DNA of 33,734 nt from Vallitaleaceae bacterium (GCA_028277605.1 JANQFZ010000077.1:1-33734); one strand, 5' to 3'; positions 1 to 9,355 are shown, counted from the stretch's first letter. The notes: a model not told the origin generated them from the letters alone. Translations and numbers: made by a program.

Positions 1-133
1 AGGATGGTGATTCCTTATATTTTGAGCGTTTTTAAAAATCTGTTGATAATCTATTTCTTATATTTAGTTCCATGTGGATAAAAAACACGAAAACTCAAGT
101 ATCTTTTATATTTCATTTATGCAATCAGTATGT

Positions 134-139
134 TATAAT
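134..139 (+). promoter_or_regulatory. Extended -10 promoter upstream of yitT-like gene
   Basis: TATAAT at 134-139 is preceded by TG one base away (TGTTATAAT), an extended -10 element. The -35 position 17 bases upstream is only TTTCAT, a weak match. The distance to the ATG at 196 leaves a leader of roughly 50 bases with GAGGT at 182-186 as ribosome binding site. Confidence 0.45.
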
Positions 140-195
140 GCAATGTGTCAACCGACAAAATCTACTATAAAATAACTAAATGAGGTCATTTACCA

Positions 196-1050
196 ATGAA
201 TCGAAAAAAGTTGATTTTTGAAACGCTTTGTATTATAGTCGGCACATTTATAATGTCGATTGCTATTAACGGGCTATTTATTCCCCATAGGATTCTTAGT
301 GGGGGTGTTACGGGTATTGCAGTTTTTTTACACTTGCTTTTAGATTATGATATTTCGTTAGTCATTGTTTTATTGAATATACCTTTGTTTATATTAGGTT
401 ATTTCTTTATCAACAGAACATTTGTGACCTTAAGTTTTATCGGTATGGTCTGTTTATCTGTATTTTTAACATTAACGAAAGATATCGTCATCAGTACAAA
501 TGAAATACTCTCCACAATCCTCCTAGGCGGCGTTATTAATGGCCTTGGAATCGGTCTGATTTTTCGCTTTAATGGTTCAACAGGAGGTAGTGACATCATT
601 GGAAAGATTATTAATAAATTCTTTTCCTTTAGCTTGTCAACCGTTGGATTTGCAATTAATACTGTTATCATTGGTATTTCTGCAACTTTTTTTGGCATGG
701 ATTTGGCTATTTACACACTAGCTACCATGTTTATTTCTAGTCAGGTGATTAGATTCGTTGTTGAAGGTCTTAATTATAAGCGTACGGTTTTTATTATATC
801 GAATCAACACCATGAAATATCCAAAAGTATTATTAAAGACTTACATAGAGGTGTTACCGTTATAGAAGGTATGGGTGCCTACTCTAAGAAACAGAGAAAA
901 CTGCTTTATTGTGTGATTGGTACTCGTCAAGTTTCAAAATTAAAATCCCTCGTTAAATCCATCGATCCAAAAGCATTTGTAACAATAGCTGTAACATCAC
1001 AAGTTATAGGTAATGGCAAAGGCTTCTTAAATCTTGAAGATGATGAATGA
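196..1050 (+). CDS. YitT family membrane protein (DUF161 + DUF2179)
   Basis: The 284-residue protein is the usual size of YitT/YpjC-type proteins. The first ~195 residues hold about five to six hydrophobic helices, including a glycine-rich stretch around 112-130 (LGGVINGLGIGLIFRFNGSTGG) that is characteristic of the family. The last ~80 residues are a soluble alpha/beta domain of the DUF2179 type (RTVFIISNQ..., ITSQVIGNGKGF near the end). Members are integral to the cytoplasmic membrane, and no transported substrate is firmly known. The ATG at 196 has GAGGT nine bases upstream. The gene stands alone: its own promoter is at about 134 and a strong hairpin lies just downstream, so it is probably monocistronic. 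Family assignment is confident; function is not. Confidence 0.9.
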   Translation: MNRKKLIFETLCIIVGTFIMSIAINGLFIPHRILSGGVTGIAVFLHLLLDYDISLVIVLLNIPLFILGYFFINRTFVTLSFIGMVCLSVFLTLTKDIVISTNEILSTILLGGVINGLGIGLIFRFNGSTGGSDIIGKIINKFFSFSLSTVGFAINTVIIGISATFFGMDLAIYTLATMFISSQVIRFVVEGLNYKRTVFIISNQHHEISKSIIKDLHRGVTVIEGMGAYSKKQRKLLYCVIGTRQVSKLKSLVKSIDPKAFVTIAVTSQVIGNGKGFLNLEDDE

Positions 1051-1086
1051 TTAAAGCTATTGAACAGATTAATCTATAAAAAATAT

Positions 1087-1166
1087 AAGAATGACTTTTT
1101 CTATAGAGCATTGTACATATACACTTAAATATCACTGCTTATACAGAAATAGTCATTCTTTTTTTA
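1087..1166. terminator. Bidirectional intrinsic terminator between yitT-like gene and lipoprotein gene
   Basis: AAGAATGACT (1087-1096) and AGTCATTCTT (1151-1160) form a perfect 10-bp stem, partly extended inward by T-rich/A-rich pairing. On the plus strand the stem is followed by a T run (1159-1166). On the minus strand the bases after the stem are also T-rich (complement of 1076-1086). It lies between the convergent genes at 1050 and 1175. The loop is long (54 bases), which lowers certainty about its efficiency. Confidence 0.65.
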
Positions 1167-1174
1167 TTGTACTT

Positions 1175-2728
1175 TTATGAAGTATAATCAAATGCTGGTC
1201 TTCGTTTATCAATAACCTCATAAGGATCGATTAAGTCTTCTAATAGTTTTGGTCTATAATGCAGGGTATAGCCATCTATATTTCTTCGTGACATTAGAAA
1301 AGCAGAATCTTTAAATCTATTGTATTGGTAGCCAGAGACACCACATAAAACATTAAAGCCTTCTTCAAGCAAATAATCAAATTTAGGATCTTCTGGATAG
1401 ACAGCACCACCATAGGGGTATATGTATACATTGGTATCTCCAATAAGGCTCATCACCTCTTTTTTCCATTTTGCAGTATCCTTTTTGAGAGTATTTAACG
1501 ATATTTTTCCAACATCAAGATGTCCATAACCATGGCACGCAAAGTTCCAACCTGTTTTTTTGAGTACCTCAACCACCTTTAATGCCTCTTCTGTATCTTG
1601 AACAATAGTTTCAGAATCATATAAGTCTGTTCTATACCCTAATATGCCTTCATAACCTGTTAAAGCGATGGTTCCTTTAGCACCCTTGTATGAAAAATCT
1701 GGATGTTCTTCAACAAATTGGTCAAGCAAAGGAATAATATCATAGGTTCTGCCAATCCACTCTTTCCCCTCTTGGTCTATATAAACATTGGAAACCTTAC
1801 CGTTATCATCCACAACCAAGCGATCGGCAAAGCCTTCATTTTCCATGAACTTATAATAATTGATATCATCTAAAGATAAAACAATCGGTTTCTTCCCTTT
1901 AGGGAATCGGAGCTCTTTTGATTTGAGCGTTACTTGATCATCTTCCTTTACAATATCATAGAGCTCGTGGATGCTTATGAGTACATACTGTCTCTCGTAA
2001 AGATAGTTAAATATTTGAGATGCCTCTTCAACCGTACACATCCACTTATTGTACCCTTCTTCCTGATAGCCTCCGTCAAAAGCACGGTCAACATCAGCAA
2101 TTAGTGAATGAAAAAATATATGATCGACGGGAGCTTCATAACATTCATAGGCTTTTAGAGCCGTTTCATATTGAAGAATTCTATCGCTTAATTGTTGATT
2201 ACTTATATGACTGTTACATTCTTCTAATACTTCTATTGCCTGAGTATAAAAATAAGTTGAAGCTAATTCCTCGGCTTGGATTAGTACCTTATCTAAGAGT
2301 TTCGTAATTTCACCTTTGCTAAGCGCATAGTTTTCCTTATCCTCTGGTACAACTAAAGCATAGTACTTGATAGCTTCTGCATAATCTGCATTCTTTAAAG
2401 AAGCTTCAGCCATTGCATAAGCTTTTTTAGATTCAAAAATAACATCCAGTTTAGTCAATAACCCGTCTACTTCTTTTACGGTTGCTGATGTATTTTTAGC
2501 TTCAAGTAAATAATCATAGCAATCCTTATAATTGATAAGACCATCAGCATAAGATTCTAAGTATTCGTTACCTTTCGTTAAAGCCTGTTCTCCTGTCAAT
2601 GTGCTGTTGTCTAACGGATCACTTTCTGATTCTCTTGTGATAGCGCCTGCACGACCACATCCGCAAACGTAAATACTTATGAGTATAATAAGTAGTGTGA
2701 CTCTATTAATGTGTTGATGTTTTAACAT
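1175..2728 (-). CDS. Lipoprotein with TPR-like region and polysaccharide-deacetylase-like domain
   Basis: The start is set at the ATG 2728-2726, because GAGGAGG lies about nine bases upstream; an in-frame GTG at 2746 overlaps that ribosome binding site. The N-terminus is a lipoprotein signal: a hydrophobic stretch ends in VCGC, with Cys24 as the likely lipidated residue. Residues ~45-195 are helical and TPR-like (repeated A..Y..A patterns). The C-terminal half resembles a carbohydrate esterase 4 / polysaccharide deacetylase fold: LSLDD (287-288 Asp pair, equivalent to the TFDDG motif), HGYGH (His399, His403, the metal-binding pair) and YPYGG at 437-441. It probably sits outside the membrane, acting on or sensing cell-wall or surface polysaccharide. 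The canonical motif 1 is altered (DDIN rather than DDG), so activity is uncertain. It is the last gene of the run that starts with the pyrophosphatase, 64 bases after the helicase stop. Confidence 0.75.
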   Translation of the reverse strand: MLKHQHINRVTLLIILISIYVCGCGRAGAITRESESDPLDNSTLTGEQALTKGNEYLESYADGLINYKDCYDYLLEAKNTSATVKEVDGLLTKLDVIFESKKAYAMAEASLKNADYAEAIKYYALVVPEDKENYALSKGEITKLLDKVLIQAEELASTYFYTQAIEVLEECNSHISNQQLSDRILQYETALKAYECYEAPVDHIFFHSLIADVDRAFDGGYQEEGYNKWMCTVEEASQIFNYLYERQYVLISIHELYDIVKEDDQVTLKSKELRFPKGKKPIVLSLDDINYYKFMENEGFADRLVVDDNGKVSNVYIDQEGKEWIGRTYDIIPLLDQFVEEHPDFSYKGAKGTIALTGYEGILGYRTDLYDSETIVQDTEEALKVVEVLKKTGWNFACHGYGHLDVGKISLNTLKKDTAKWKKEVMSLIGDTNVYIYPYGGAVYPEDPKFDYLLEEGFNVLCGVSGYQYNRFKDSAFLMSRRNIDGYTLHYRPKLLEDLIDPYEVIDKRRPAFDYTS

Positions 2729-2792
2729 GAATTTTTTCCTCCTCACTAGGTTTTGTTATACTAATCCCTTATTTTAGATACTCCCAATCTTA

Positions 2793-4646
2793 CTAAGCTT
2801 TTATCTTTATTTCTTGAATAAACCTTGATGGAACAACTGTTTCATCATGCCTATTTTTTAAATGAGATATATAGAGCAGTTCCTTGGCTCGTGTCATTGC
2901 AACATAAAAAAGACGTCTCTCCTCTTCTATTTCTTTTTCTCTATTCGATTTTTGATGAGGAATGATACCTTCATTAGCCCCTATAATCCAAACCAGTGTG
3001 AACTCCAGTCCTTTAGCACTATGCATGGTTGATAGTGTTACGCAAGATTGATGATGCTTGTTCCCTGTATTGCTATGTATATGTTCCTGTACTTTTTCAA
3101 TATGATCGAACCATGTTTCTATAGAGCTTAACCCACTGGTGCTATCATGGAGTTCATCTAATATTTCCATTAATCCTTTGTGACTCATTTTCTTGAAATC
3201 GGCATAGCTTTTAACATGCTCATCGTAACCGATTTTAGTTCTTATGTATGGTATCCATGCACTTGGTGGTATCTTTCTCAGAACCTGAAAGTGACCCTTT
3301 AACTCATCTAATCTTTGAACCATCCATTTCTGCTCTTCATATTGTTGATGTAGAGCATGCCAGATATGGGATGATCTCAAGCATAATTCTAATTTGCTTT
3401 TACTAATATACCGATTAGGCTTGTTTATAATTCTGCTTAAAGATAAGCGTTCATTACAATTCCTAGCCAAGCGAAGATAAGCTAAAATATCCTTTGTAAT
3501 CCAATGATCATAGATGGTACCCATCTTATCTCGTACAGTAAAAGGTATATTCATATCGGATAATACATCCATTAACGCCCTCGCTTGAAGGTTTGTCCTA
3601 TAAATAACTGCCATATCTGAAAAATCAACCTGCTTTGTCTGACTAAGCTTTAGCAACTCTTGACCTATGCGAAGTGCCTCCTCCTCAGAATCTACTAGTT
3701 CTATAATAACAGGTGGCACCCCTTTGTGGTTAATGGTTTTCATTTCTTTGTTTTTTCTGTTTGTATTATTTCTAATGAGCTGATTACTATGATAAACAAT
3801 TTCACTAGTAGAACGATAGTTATAGTTTAGGATAGTTGTATCAGCATTTGAATAGTCATCAGTAAACTTCAAAAGAAACTCTGGTTTAGCCCCTCTAAAT
3901 TGATATATGGATTGGTCGTCATCTCCAACAATAAATAAATGGTTGCTTGGCTCGGCTATTTTTTTTATGATTTCATATTGCACTCGGTTAATATCTTGAA
4001 ATTCATCAATCAATATGTACTTAAACTTGTTTTGCCAATGGCTTAAGACTTCTTGGTTATGCTCAAGCAAATGCCAGCATATGGTCAGCATATCATCAAA
4101 ATCAATAAGATGCTTAAGTCTTTTATAGTTTTCATAAGCTTGGAGAATATCTACATATTGATCCCTTGAACATGAATAGGGATGATAATACTTAACATCA
4201 ATTAGATCACCTTTCATTTGTGAAAGCTCACTAATAATCTCCTTAATGAACTCATATTCATCCCCGACCTCAATCATCAGAGAACGTATGATCTTTCTAA
4301 AAACCTCAATTTTGGCTTCTTCCTTTAATATATTTTGAATGTCATAACCATAATGCCTTCTAATAATCCTAAAATAGATAGAATGAAACGTTCCGAAAAC
4401 CACGCCTTTAGATTGGGGCTGATCATGCATTAAATGTACAAACCTATCTTTCATTTCTTTAGCAGATGCTTTAGTAAATGTTATGACCAATACATTCTCT
4501 GGATGCACTATGTGATTATCTAGTAAATGCTTTACCCTATGGGTGATTACCATTGTTTTCCCTGAACCGGGACCAGCAAGTACCAGCATAGGACCATCGC
4601 TATGCTTGACTGCCCTCATCTGGTTTTCATTTAGTTTTACAGTCAT
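2793..4646 (-). CDS. UvrD/Rep-family superfamily 1 DNA helicase (short PcrA-like)
   Basis: A 617-residue ATP-dependent 3'-5' helicase of the UvrD/PcrA type. Visible motifs in order: Q-like NENQMRAV near the start, Walker A GPGSGKT (25-31), ITFTKASAKEM (Ia), Walker B LIDEFQD (212-218), GDDDQSIYQFRGA (241-253, motif III), NYRS (IV), TMHSAKGLEF (V) and RRLFYVAMTRA (VI). It is ~100 residues shorter than housekeeping PcrA (about 720-750) and lacks the long C-terminal tail that contacts RNA polymerase. It is therefore probably an accessory paralogue in DNA repair or recombination rather than the essential PcrA. The ATG lies two bases after the pyrophosphatase stop, so translation is probably coupled; the ribosome binding site (AGGG) is weak. 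Confidence 0.92.
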   Translation of the reverse strand: MTVKLNENQMRAVKHSDGPMLVLAGPGSGKTMVITHRVKHLLDNHIVHPENVLVITFTKASAKEMKDRFVHLMHDQPQSKGVVFGTFHSIYFRIIRRHYGYDIQNILKEEAKIEVFRKIIRSLMIEVGDEYEFIKEIISELSQMKGDLIDVKYYHPYSCSRDQYVDILQAYENYKRLKHLIDFDDMLTICWHLLEHNQEVLSHWQNKFKYILIDEFQDINRVQYEIIKKIAEPSNHLFIVGDDDQSIYQFRGAKPEFLLKFTDDYSNADTTILNYNYRSTSEIVYHSNQLIRNNTNRKNKEMKTINHKGVPPVIIELVDSEEEALRIGQELLKLSQTKQVDFSDMAVIYRTNLQARALMDVLSDMNIPFTVRDKMGTIYDHWITKDILAYLRLARNCNERLSLSRIINKPNRYISKSKLELCLRSSHIWHALHQQYEEQKWMVQRLDELKGHFQVLRKIPPSAWIPYIRTKIGYDEHVKSYADFKKMSHKGLMEILDELHDSTSGLSSIETWFDHIEKVQEHIHSNTGNKHHQSCVTLSTMHSAKGLEFTLVWIIGANEGIIPHQKSNREKEIEEERRLFYVAMTRAKELLYISHLKNRHDETVVPSRFIQEIKIKA

Positions 4647-4648
4647 TT

Positions 4649-6265
4649 TTATAACCCTGCATAGTTCATAAGCTTTGGTACAATCTGTTTTTTTCTTGAG
4701 AATACATTATGAAGAAAGATACTACCATCGCTTTTGGATAGATTAAAGGCATTTTCTGCTATCCATCTTGCTCTACCGATTGGAATAATTTCACTTCCAT
4801 CAACGAGTATATTGGTAACCATCAGAACAAACAAATCAGCTTCATTGTCCTCACACATTTTATACATCGCTTTCAAAACTTCATCATAAATTTTATAGAA
4901 GCCATCAAAATCTCCAGTGTTAATCTGGGATATTAGGACTTTGTACTCACCCAATGTGAAATGCTTTAAATCCCTTGTCAACATGGATTCTGGCGTTTCA
5001 TCCTCAAGTAGTGTTCCTGCTGTTATCATATCCATACCATAAGTCATTAAATCAACTCCTGCAATATCCGCTAATTGAGTCCCTATTTTACGATCTTGCT
5101 CTGTACAGGTCGGTGACTTGAACAATAGTGTATCAGATATAATGGCACTTAACATGAGTCCCGCCATTTGTTGTGTGATTTCAATATGGTTTTCTTCATA
5201 CATTTTGGCAATAATGGTACAGGTACAACCAATAGGTTCGGTTCTAAAATAAAGAGGGCTTGCTGTTTGGATATTAGCAACTCTATGGTGATCAATGATT
5301 TCTACTATATCCGCTTCTTCTATCCCTTTTATGGATTGATTAACCTCATTATGATCGACTAAGATGGCTTTTTTTCTATTGATATCAATAAAATTACTTC
5401 TTGATATCATGCCTAAGATAACACCATTTTCATCCACTACAGGAAACCGTCTGCGCTTAGAAGAAAGCATGTCTTCTTTCACATCATTCAAATACTCATT
5501 TGCAACAAAGTATTCTAAGTTCTTCTTATTGGCAACGGCTGATACAGGTATGGACTGATGAATAACTTGTATAACTTCAAATAGCGATAGCTGCGTTGTT
5601 ATGATTAAACCATCATAGTCCTCAAAGTCATTTAATGGCAATTCTTTCTTATGGCAAAGAATGATACATCCTGCTTCTTTTATACTATGTAGTGTGGATA
5701 GCTCTTCCACATCCATAATGACGATATCTTCTTTATGTACCTCATGATGTGCTAATTCAGAAACTAAATACAGGTTGCCTGATACATGACGTTCTAAATC
5801 GTTACCATTTATGACTTTACCACTAATAACGTCTACGATGTTTTTATAGGGCGTCTGATTTTCTTTTAGAAGCAGCCCTCCCTTTTTTCCTAAATAAATA
5901 GGAGCGATGTCAGAAATAGAAACAATACCTATTAGTCGGTTTTCATTATCAACTACAGGTAGAGAACGTCCAATCTGGTATACGATAAGCTCTAGAGCTT
6001 TGTTGACACAATCATTTTCATGGATGACAACTGTATTCGTCAGATTCAGATCGGCTACTTGAGGTTTTAGGCTTTTTATAAGAGCAGGCGGTTTTGCATA
6101 AAAGTAATCTAATGCAAATTGTGTTTCTTTATTTATTTCTCCTAATCTTGCCGCCTTTACATGTACCTCACCTATGTTTTTCTTTAGATTCTCATAGGCT
6201 AGCGAGGCACATATCGAATCCGTATCAGGATTCCTGTGCCCAAATATATAGGTATATTTTTTCAA
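4649..6265 (-). CDS. ppaC: Family II Mn-dependent inorganic pyrophosphatase with CBS-DRTGG-CBS regulatory insert
   Basis: This enzyme hydrolyses pyrophosphate to phosphate in the cytoplasm, using Mn/Co. The DHH-family catalytic motifs are all present: GHRNPDTDS (9-17), LVDHNE (302-307), EIIDHHR (322-328), and the C-terminal substrate-binding SRKKQIVPKL (523-532). Between the first and second motif is an insert of ~220 residues: a CBS domain (~70-125), a DRTGG-like region (~130-235) and a second CBS domain (~240-300). This is the architecture of CBS-pyrophosphatases, which adenine nucleotides regulate (known for the family; AMP/ADP inhibit, diadenosine polyphosphates may activate). The length of 538 fits that class. 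The start codon is TTG (6265-6263), preceded by AGGTGG at a good spacing. It is the first gene of an apparent operon with the helicase and lipoprotein genes. Confidence 0.93.
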   Translation of the reverse strand: MKKYTYIFGHRNPDTDSICASLAYENLKKNIGEVHVKAARLGEINKETQFALDYFYAKPPALIKSLKPQVADLNLTNTVVIHENDCVNKALELIVYQIGRSLPVVDNENRLIGIVSISDIAPIYLGKKGGLLLKENQTPYKNIVDVISGKVINGNDLERHVSGNLYLVSELAHHEVHKEDIVIMDVEELSTLHSIKEAGCIILCHKKELPLNDFEDYDGLIITTQLSLFEVIQVIHQSIPVSAVANKKNLEYFVANEYLNDVKEDMLSSKRRRFPVVDENGVILGMISRSNFIDINRKKAILVDHNEVNQSIKGIEEADIVEIIDHHRVANIQTASPLYFRTEPIGCTCTIIAKMYEENHIEITQQMAGLMLSAIISDTLLFKSPTCTEQDRKIGTQLADIAGVDLMTYGMDMITAGTLLEDETPESMLTRDLKHFTLGEYKVLISQINTGDFDGFYKIYDEVLKAMYKMCEDNEADLFVLMVTNILVDGSEIIPIGRARWIAENAFNLSKSDGSIFLHNVFSRKKQIVPKLMNYAGL

Positions 6266-6284
6266 CAGACCACCTACTTTCTTT

Positions 6285-6313
6285 TATATAATTTTAAGGT
6301 CAAATATGGTCAA
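6285..6313 (-). promoter_or_regulatory. Probable sigma-A promoter of the pyrophosphatase operon
   Basis: On the minus strand TTGACC (6313-6308) and TATATA (6290-6285) are separated by exactly 17 bases. Transcription would start near 6278, about a dozen bases before the TTG start, with the ribosome binding site just inside. The -35 matches 5/6 and the -10 4/6. Confidence 0.5.
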
Positions 6314-6413
6314 TTGCTATTATGGTTAAGCCACAAAAAGGTACAACGAATCAATTAAACTACTCTTTGCGACTTAACCTATTATTCCTTTGCTTCATTT
6401 AATTATTTTTCTA

Positions 6414-7382
6414 TTAACTGGATTTTATGTGGCTTTTTTGGTTCCACTTGCCACATCTATCACCAAAACAGCCAATCTCTACTTCTCCATCTAATATTCT
6501 TACGACTTCGCATTCATTAGGACAATCCTTACATTGAAAACTGTTGGTAATAAAAACATGATCGGATATATCAAATCCTTTAAAATTAGTTTTACATCTT
6601 TTGCTTTCCACTGTTTCCTTGGCTAACAAAGCTGCTCCTATGGCTCCCATTACATTATAATATTTTGGGACAAATATTTCAAAGCCTAATATTTTTTCAA
6701 ATGCTTCTTTGATACCAATATTAGCAGCTACACCGCCTTGAAAGAAAACTTTAGGCTGTATATCTTTACCCTTACCAACATTATTTAGATAGTTTCTTGC
6801 TAAGGCTTCACACAACCCCTTGATAATATCTGCTGAATCATAACCCAATTGCTGCTTGTGTATCATATCTGACTCTGCGAAAACAGCACATCTTCCTGCA
6901 ATTCTAACGGCTAGCTTTGATTTTAAAGCATAGTTACCAAATTCCTCTATGGGTATTCCCAGCCGCTCAGCCTGCCTATCAAGAAAGGAGCCCGTACCTG
7001 CGGCACAGACCGTGTTCATTGCAAAATCGGTTACAACGCCCTGATTGAGCAGAATGATCTTTGAATCCTGCCCGCCTATTTCAAATATGGTTTTAACCTC
7101 TTTATCATAATAGACACCTGCCATAGCATGAGCAGTTATCTCATTCTTAACACAATCAGCTCCTAGTATAAATGAGGTAATTCCTCTACCACTACCTGTT
7201 GTACCTATCGCTCGTACTTCTTTATCCTTATATTTATTTTTTAGCTGTTTGAATCCTCTCTGAATGGCTTCTATAGGACGACCCTTAGTTCTTAAATAGA
7301 CTTGATCGTAGACATTTAATTTTTCGTCTAATACAACAATATCGGTACTAACTGAACCAACATCAACGCCAAGATAATACAT
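6414..7382 (-). CDS. BadF/BadG/BcrA/BcrD-type ATPase, CoA-dehydratase activase family
   Basis: A 322-residue member of the ASKHA ATPases that activate 2-hydroxyacyl-CoA dehydratases by ATP-driven electron transfer from a [4Fe-4S] cluster. The phosphate-binding motif is YLGVDVGSVSTD (3-14). The cluster ligands are the two conserved cysteines, Cys126 in NTVCAAGTG and Cys165 in GRCAVFAES; a second phosphate/adenosine motif is GGVAANIG (216-223). It carries an extra cysteine-rich tail (Cys284, 287, 291, 305, 310) not found in the smallest activators such as HgdC, which may bind a second cluster. The ATG follows AGAGGAG. The gene overlaps the end of the upstream gene by 20 bases, so the three genes are certainly co-translated. 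No dehydratase subunits with substrate are encoded in the window. Confidence 0.9.
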   Translation of the reverse strand: MYYLGVDVGSVSTDIVVLDEKLNVYDQVYLRTKGRPIEAIQRGFKQLKNKYKDKEVRAIGTTGSGRGITSFILGADCVKNEITAHAMAGVYYDKEVKTIFEIGGQDSKIILLNQGVVTDFAMNTVCAAGTGSFLDRQAERLGIPIEEFGNYALKSKLAVRIAGRCAVFAESDMIHKQQLGYDSADIIKGLCEALARNYLNNVGKGKDIQPKVFFQGGVAANIGIKEAFEKILGFEIFVPKYYNVMGAIGAALLAKETVESKRCKTNFKGFDISDHVFITNSFQCKDCPNECEVVRILDGEVEIGCFGDRCGKWNQKSHIKSS

Positions 7383-8463
7383 GATCTCTTCTTCTCCTCT
7401 CTAATAAATCTATAAATGCTTCAATTCTTGTTAAATAGCCTGCTTCTCCAGTCATTTCATCAAAAAGGAGTGTCATAATAGGTATATCCTTTTCTTTTGC
7501 TATGCTGGTGAGTATAGATTTTGAAACAATTTCTGGCATGCATCCAACAGGCAGCAGATGTATAATACCATCATAGCCTCTTTCATAGGCTAACACTGCT
7601 TCTCCCACAGTCTCTTTAGCATAAGCCCCAACTTCATATTTTAAGTATTGCTTTGCTGCTAATCTTGCTCTTACTGCATGGAGCTTAAGCACTTTTAATC
7701 CAGTATATTTCAGCCACCAGCTTGGACTAAGACTTTTATACGTAGCAATGCCATAGTCCATAAGGGTATCTTCTATAAAATGATTGGCAAACGATTCTAT
7801 ATTGGTATAGATTTCCCCAACAATGGCTATCTTTAATGGTTTTCTTTTTTTATCAATGGGTATTTTAGAAAGCTTCGCTTTGTAGCTCTTTAAAATCTTC
7901 AGAGCCTTAGATGGGTCAGATTCATTAAATACTCTGTCCCTGCATTGCAATAATAATCGCTTACACTCCCCCCTATTAATTTCATATCCAGCGATCATTC
8001 GGGCAGATTGTTCAATGTAATCCATAAGACGGATAGCCTTAACTGCTCTATATAAAGCTCTAAGCTTTTCTATTTTCTTTTTATGACTTTGGTTGGAAAT
8101 ATACCCTATTCTACTGGCTAATTCCTTAATACCGATTTCACCAGGATAGTCAACGACTATGAATTTCACTTGATAGCCTAAGTTTTTTAAGACACTCATC
8201 TGGAGTTCACAGTACTCACCTAAACGGCAAGGTCCGCAGCTACCTACTATGATAACAGTATCAGCACCTTTTTCTATGCTTTGTATATAGTTGCCTATCA
8301 TTATTTTAAACGGTAGACAAATTTCATCAGGAGAATGGAACGCTCCGATTCTAAGTGCTTCCTTATTGCTCAGGGGTGGAATGACATAGTCAATTCCTAA
8401 ACTATCAAACATTATTTTACATGCTATATAAGTGTTCCCTAGATGCGGGAAAGTTACTACCAT
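7363..8463 (-). CDS. Acyl-CoA dehydratase activase-related protein (HgdB/DUF2229-like)
   Basis: A 366-residue protein resembling the dehydratase D-component / DUF2229 family that usually accompanies or is fused to BadF-type activases. Conserved features seen are FPHLGNTYIACK near the N-terminus, CLPFK (as in CLPxK of the family), GSCGPCRLGEYC with three closely spaced cysteines suited to an Fe-S cluster, and MTLLFDEMTGEAGYLTRIEAFIDLL at the end, shared with the gene upstream. The ATG at 8463 follows AAAGGAAG and starts inside the upstream gene, overlapping it by 47 bases. In many clostridia these parts are one ~1000-1400-residue protein; here they are separate. Its enzymatic substrate is unknown. 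Confidence 0.82.
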   Translation of the reverse strand: MVVTFPHLGNTYIACKIMFDSLGIDYVIPPLSNKEALRIGAFHSPDEICLPFKIMIGNYIQSIEKGADTVIIVGSCGPCRLGEYCELQMSVLKNLGYQVKFIVVDYPGEIGIKELASRIGYISNQSHKKKIEKLRALYRAVKAIRLMDYIEQSARMIAGYEINRGECKRLLLQCRDRVFNESDPSKALKILKSYKAKLSKIPIDKKRKPLKIAIVGEIYTNIESFANHFIEDTLMDYGIATYKSLSPSWWLKYTGLKVLKLHAVRARLAAKQYLKYEVGAYAKETVGEAVLAYERGYDGIIHLLPVGCMPEIVSKSILTSIAKEKDIPIMTLLFDEMTGEAGYLTRIEAFIDLLERRRRDHVLSWR

Positions 8464-9355
8464 TTTTTTTCTTCCTTTCTAGCATATCTGTATAGGCTTC
8501 CAGTCTTGTATTCAGTCCTGCTTCGCCAGTATGCTCATCAATTTTAACAACCAATAACGGAAAGTCCTTGAGTTCATTTTTTATTAATTGTATGAAAATA
8601 GAATCTATACCACAGTTAAAAGAGGATAAATAAATAATTCCATCCACCTGTTGAGTTCTTCCAAGATAAACACAGCTGCCATAGGTATGTCTTGCAAAGG
8701 TCCAAAATGGTCTTTTATAAAGCTTATCTACCTCTTTCTGCTTATCTTTATCTCTTACATAATGATGTGTCATAACACCCACACCAAGGTCATTAAGTTT
8801 TTTCTTAATATTCATGTTCATATAGATATCATCAATATTATAAGGATGTCCTACTAAGAGTACTCTTCTGCGATAGCGTTTATCATTGTAACCCAATTTT
8901 TGTCTATCATAGATTTCTTTCCCCCTGATGTAAGCCTCTCTTACTTGATTTTTGTTCTTATTAAGCATGCTTCCAAAATCTTCAAGCCAAGCAAGTGTTT
9001 TCTTTTCTGAGTAAAGATATAGGGGTTTGGTAGTTATCGCTGGCATATTAGGAATATTATGTAGAATCATTTCTGGTAAGCCATTGAACTTTGGACAAAT
9101 AAATTCTTTTTCATGGACACTAACAATTCTTGGAACAATAACCAAGTCACATCTGTCCTTGATAGATGCTACATGTCCATGAAAGATTTTTATTGGTAGA
9201 CAAGCTTCATCAACACAATATTTAACACCTAAATTAAGTATATCCTTATTGGTATCCTTGGATATAATATAATCAATCTGAAGTACTTTAAGAAACTCCG
9301 TTATAAACTTTTCATACTGATGAAATAAAAGCCCCTTAGGAAGTCCTACTATCAT
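8417..9355 (-). CDS. Acyl-CoA dehydratase activase-related protein, N-terminal half type (DUF2229-like)
   Basis: A 312-residue paralogue of the following gene. Shared elements are the opening GLPKGLLFHQY, CVDEACLPIK (two cysteines), HDVFCP-like KEFICPKFNGLP and the C-terminal DEHTGEAGLNTRLEAYTDML block. These are typical of the two-domain DUF2229 / HgdB-like module paired with BadF activases. It probably binds an Fe-S cluster and acts in the cytoplasm. The ATG at 9355 has GAAGGTGA upstream. It is the first gene of the three-gene unit; I see no clear consensus promoter between 9356 and 9480. The fact that it and its downstream neighbour share the same end block suggests an ancient duplication. 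Confidence 0.8.
   Translation of the reverse strand: MIVGLPKGLLFHQYEKFITEFLKVLQIDYIISKDTNKDILNLGVKYCVDEACLPIKIFHGHVASIKDRCDLVIVPRIVSVHEKEFICPKFNGLPEMILHNIPNMPAITTKPLYLYSEKKTLAWLEDFGSMLNKNKNQVREAYIRGKEIYDRQKLGYNDKRYRRRVLLVGHPYNIDDIYMNMNIKKKLNDLGVGVMTHHYVRDKDKQKEVDKLYKRPFWTFARHTYGSCVYLGRTQQVDGIIYLSSFNCGIDSIFIQLIKNELKDFPLLVVKIDEHTGEAGLNTRLEAYTDMLERKKKNGSNFPASREHLYSM

Noticed and set aside
1..35. Possible C-terminal end of a gene entering from the left (plus strand, ...DGDSLYFERF then TAA)
   Set aside because: Only ten codons are visible and another frame is open as well; not enough to call a gene.
399..698. 99-codon minus-strand open frame
   Set aside because: Antisense to the YitT-like gene; no start signals.
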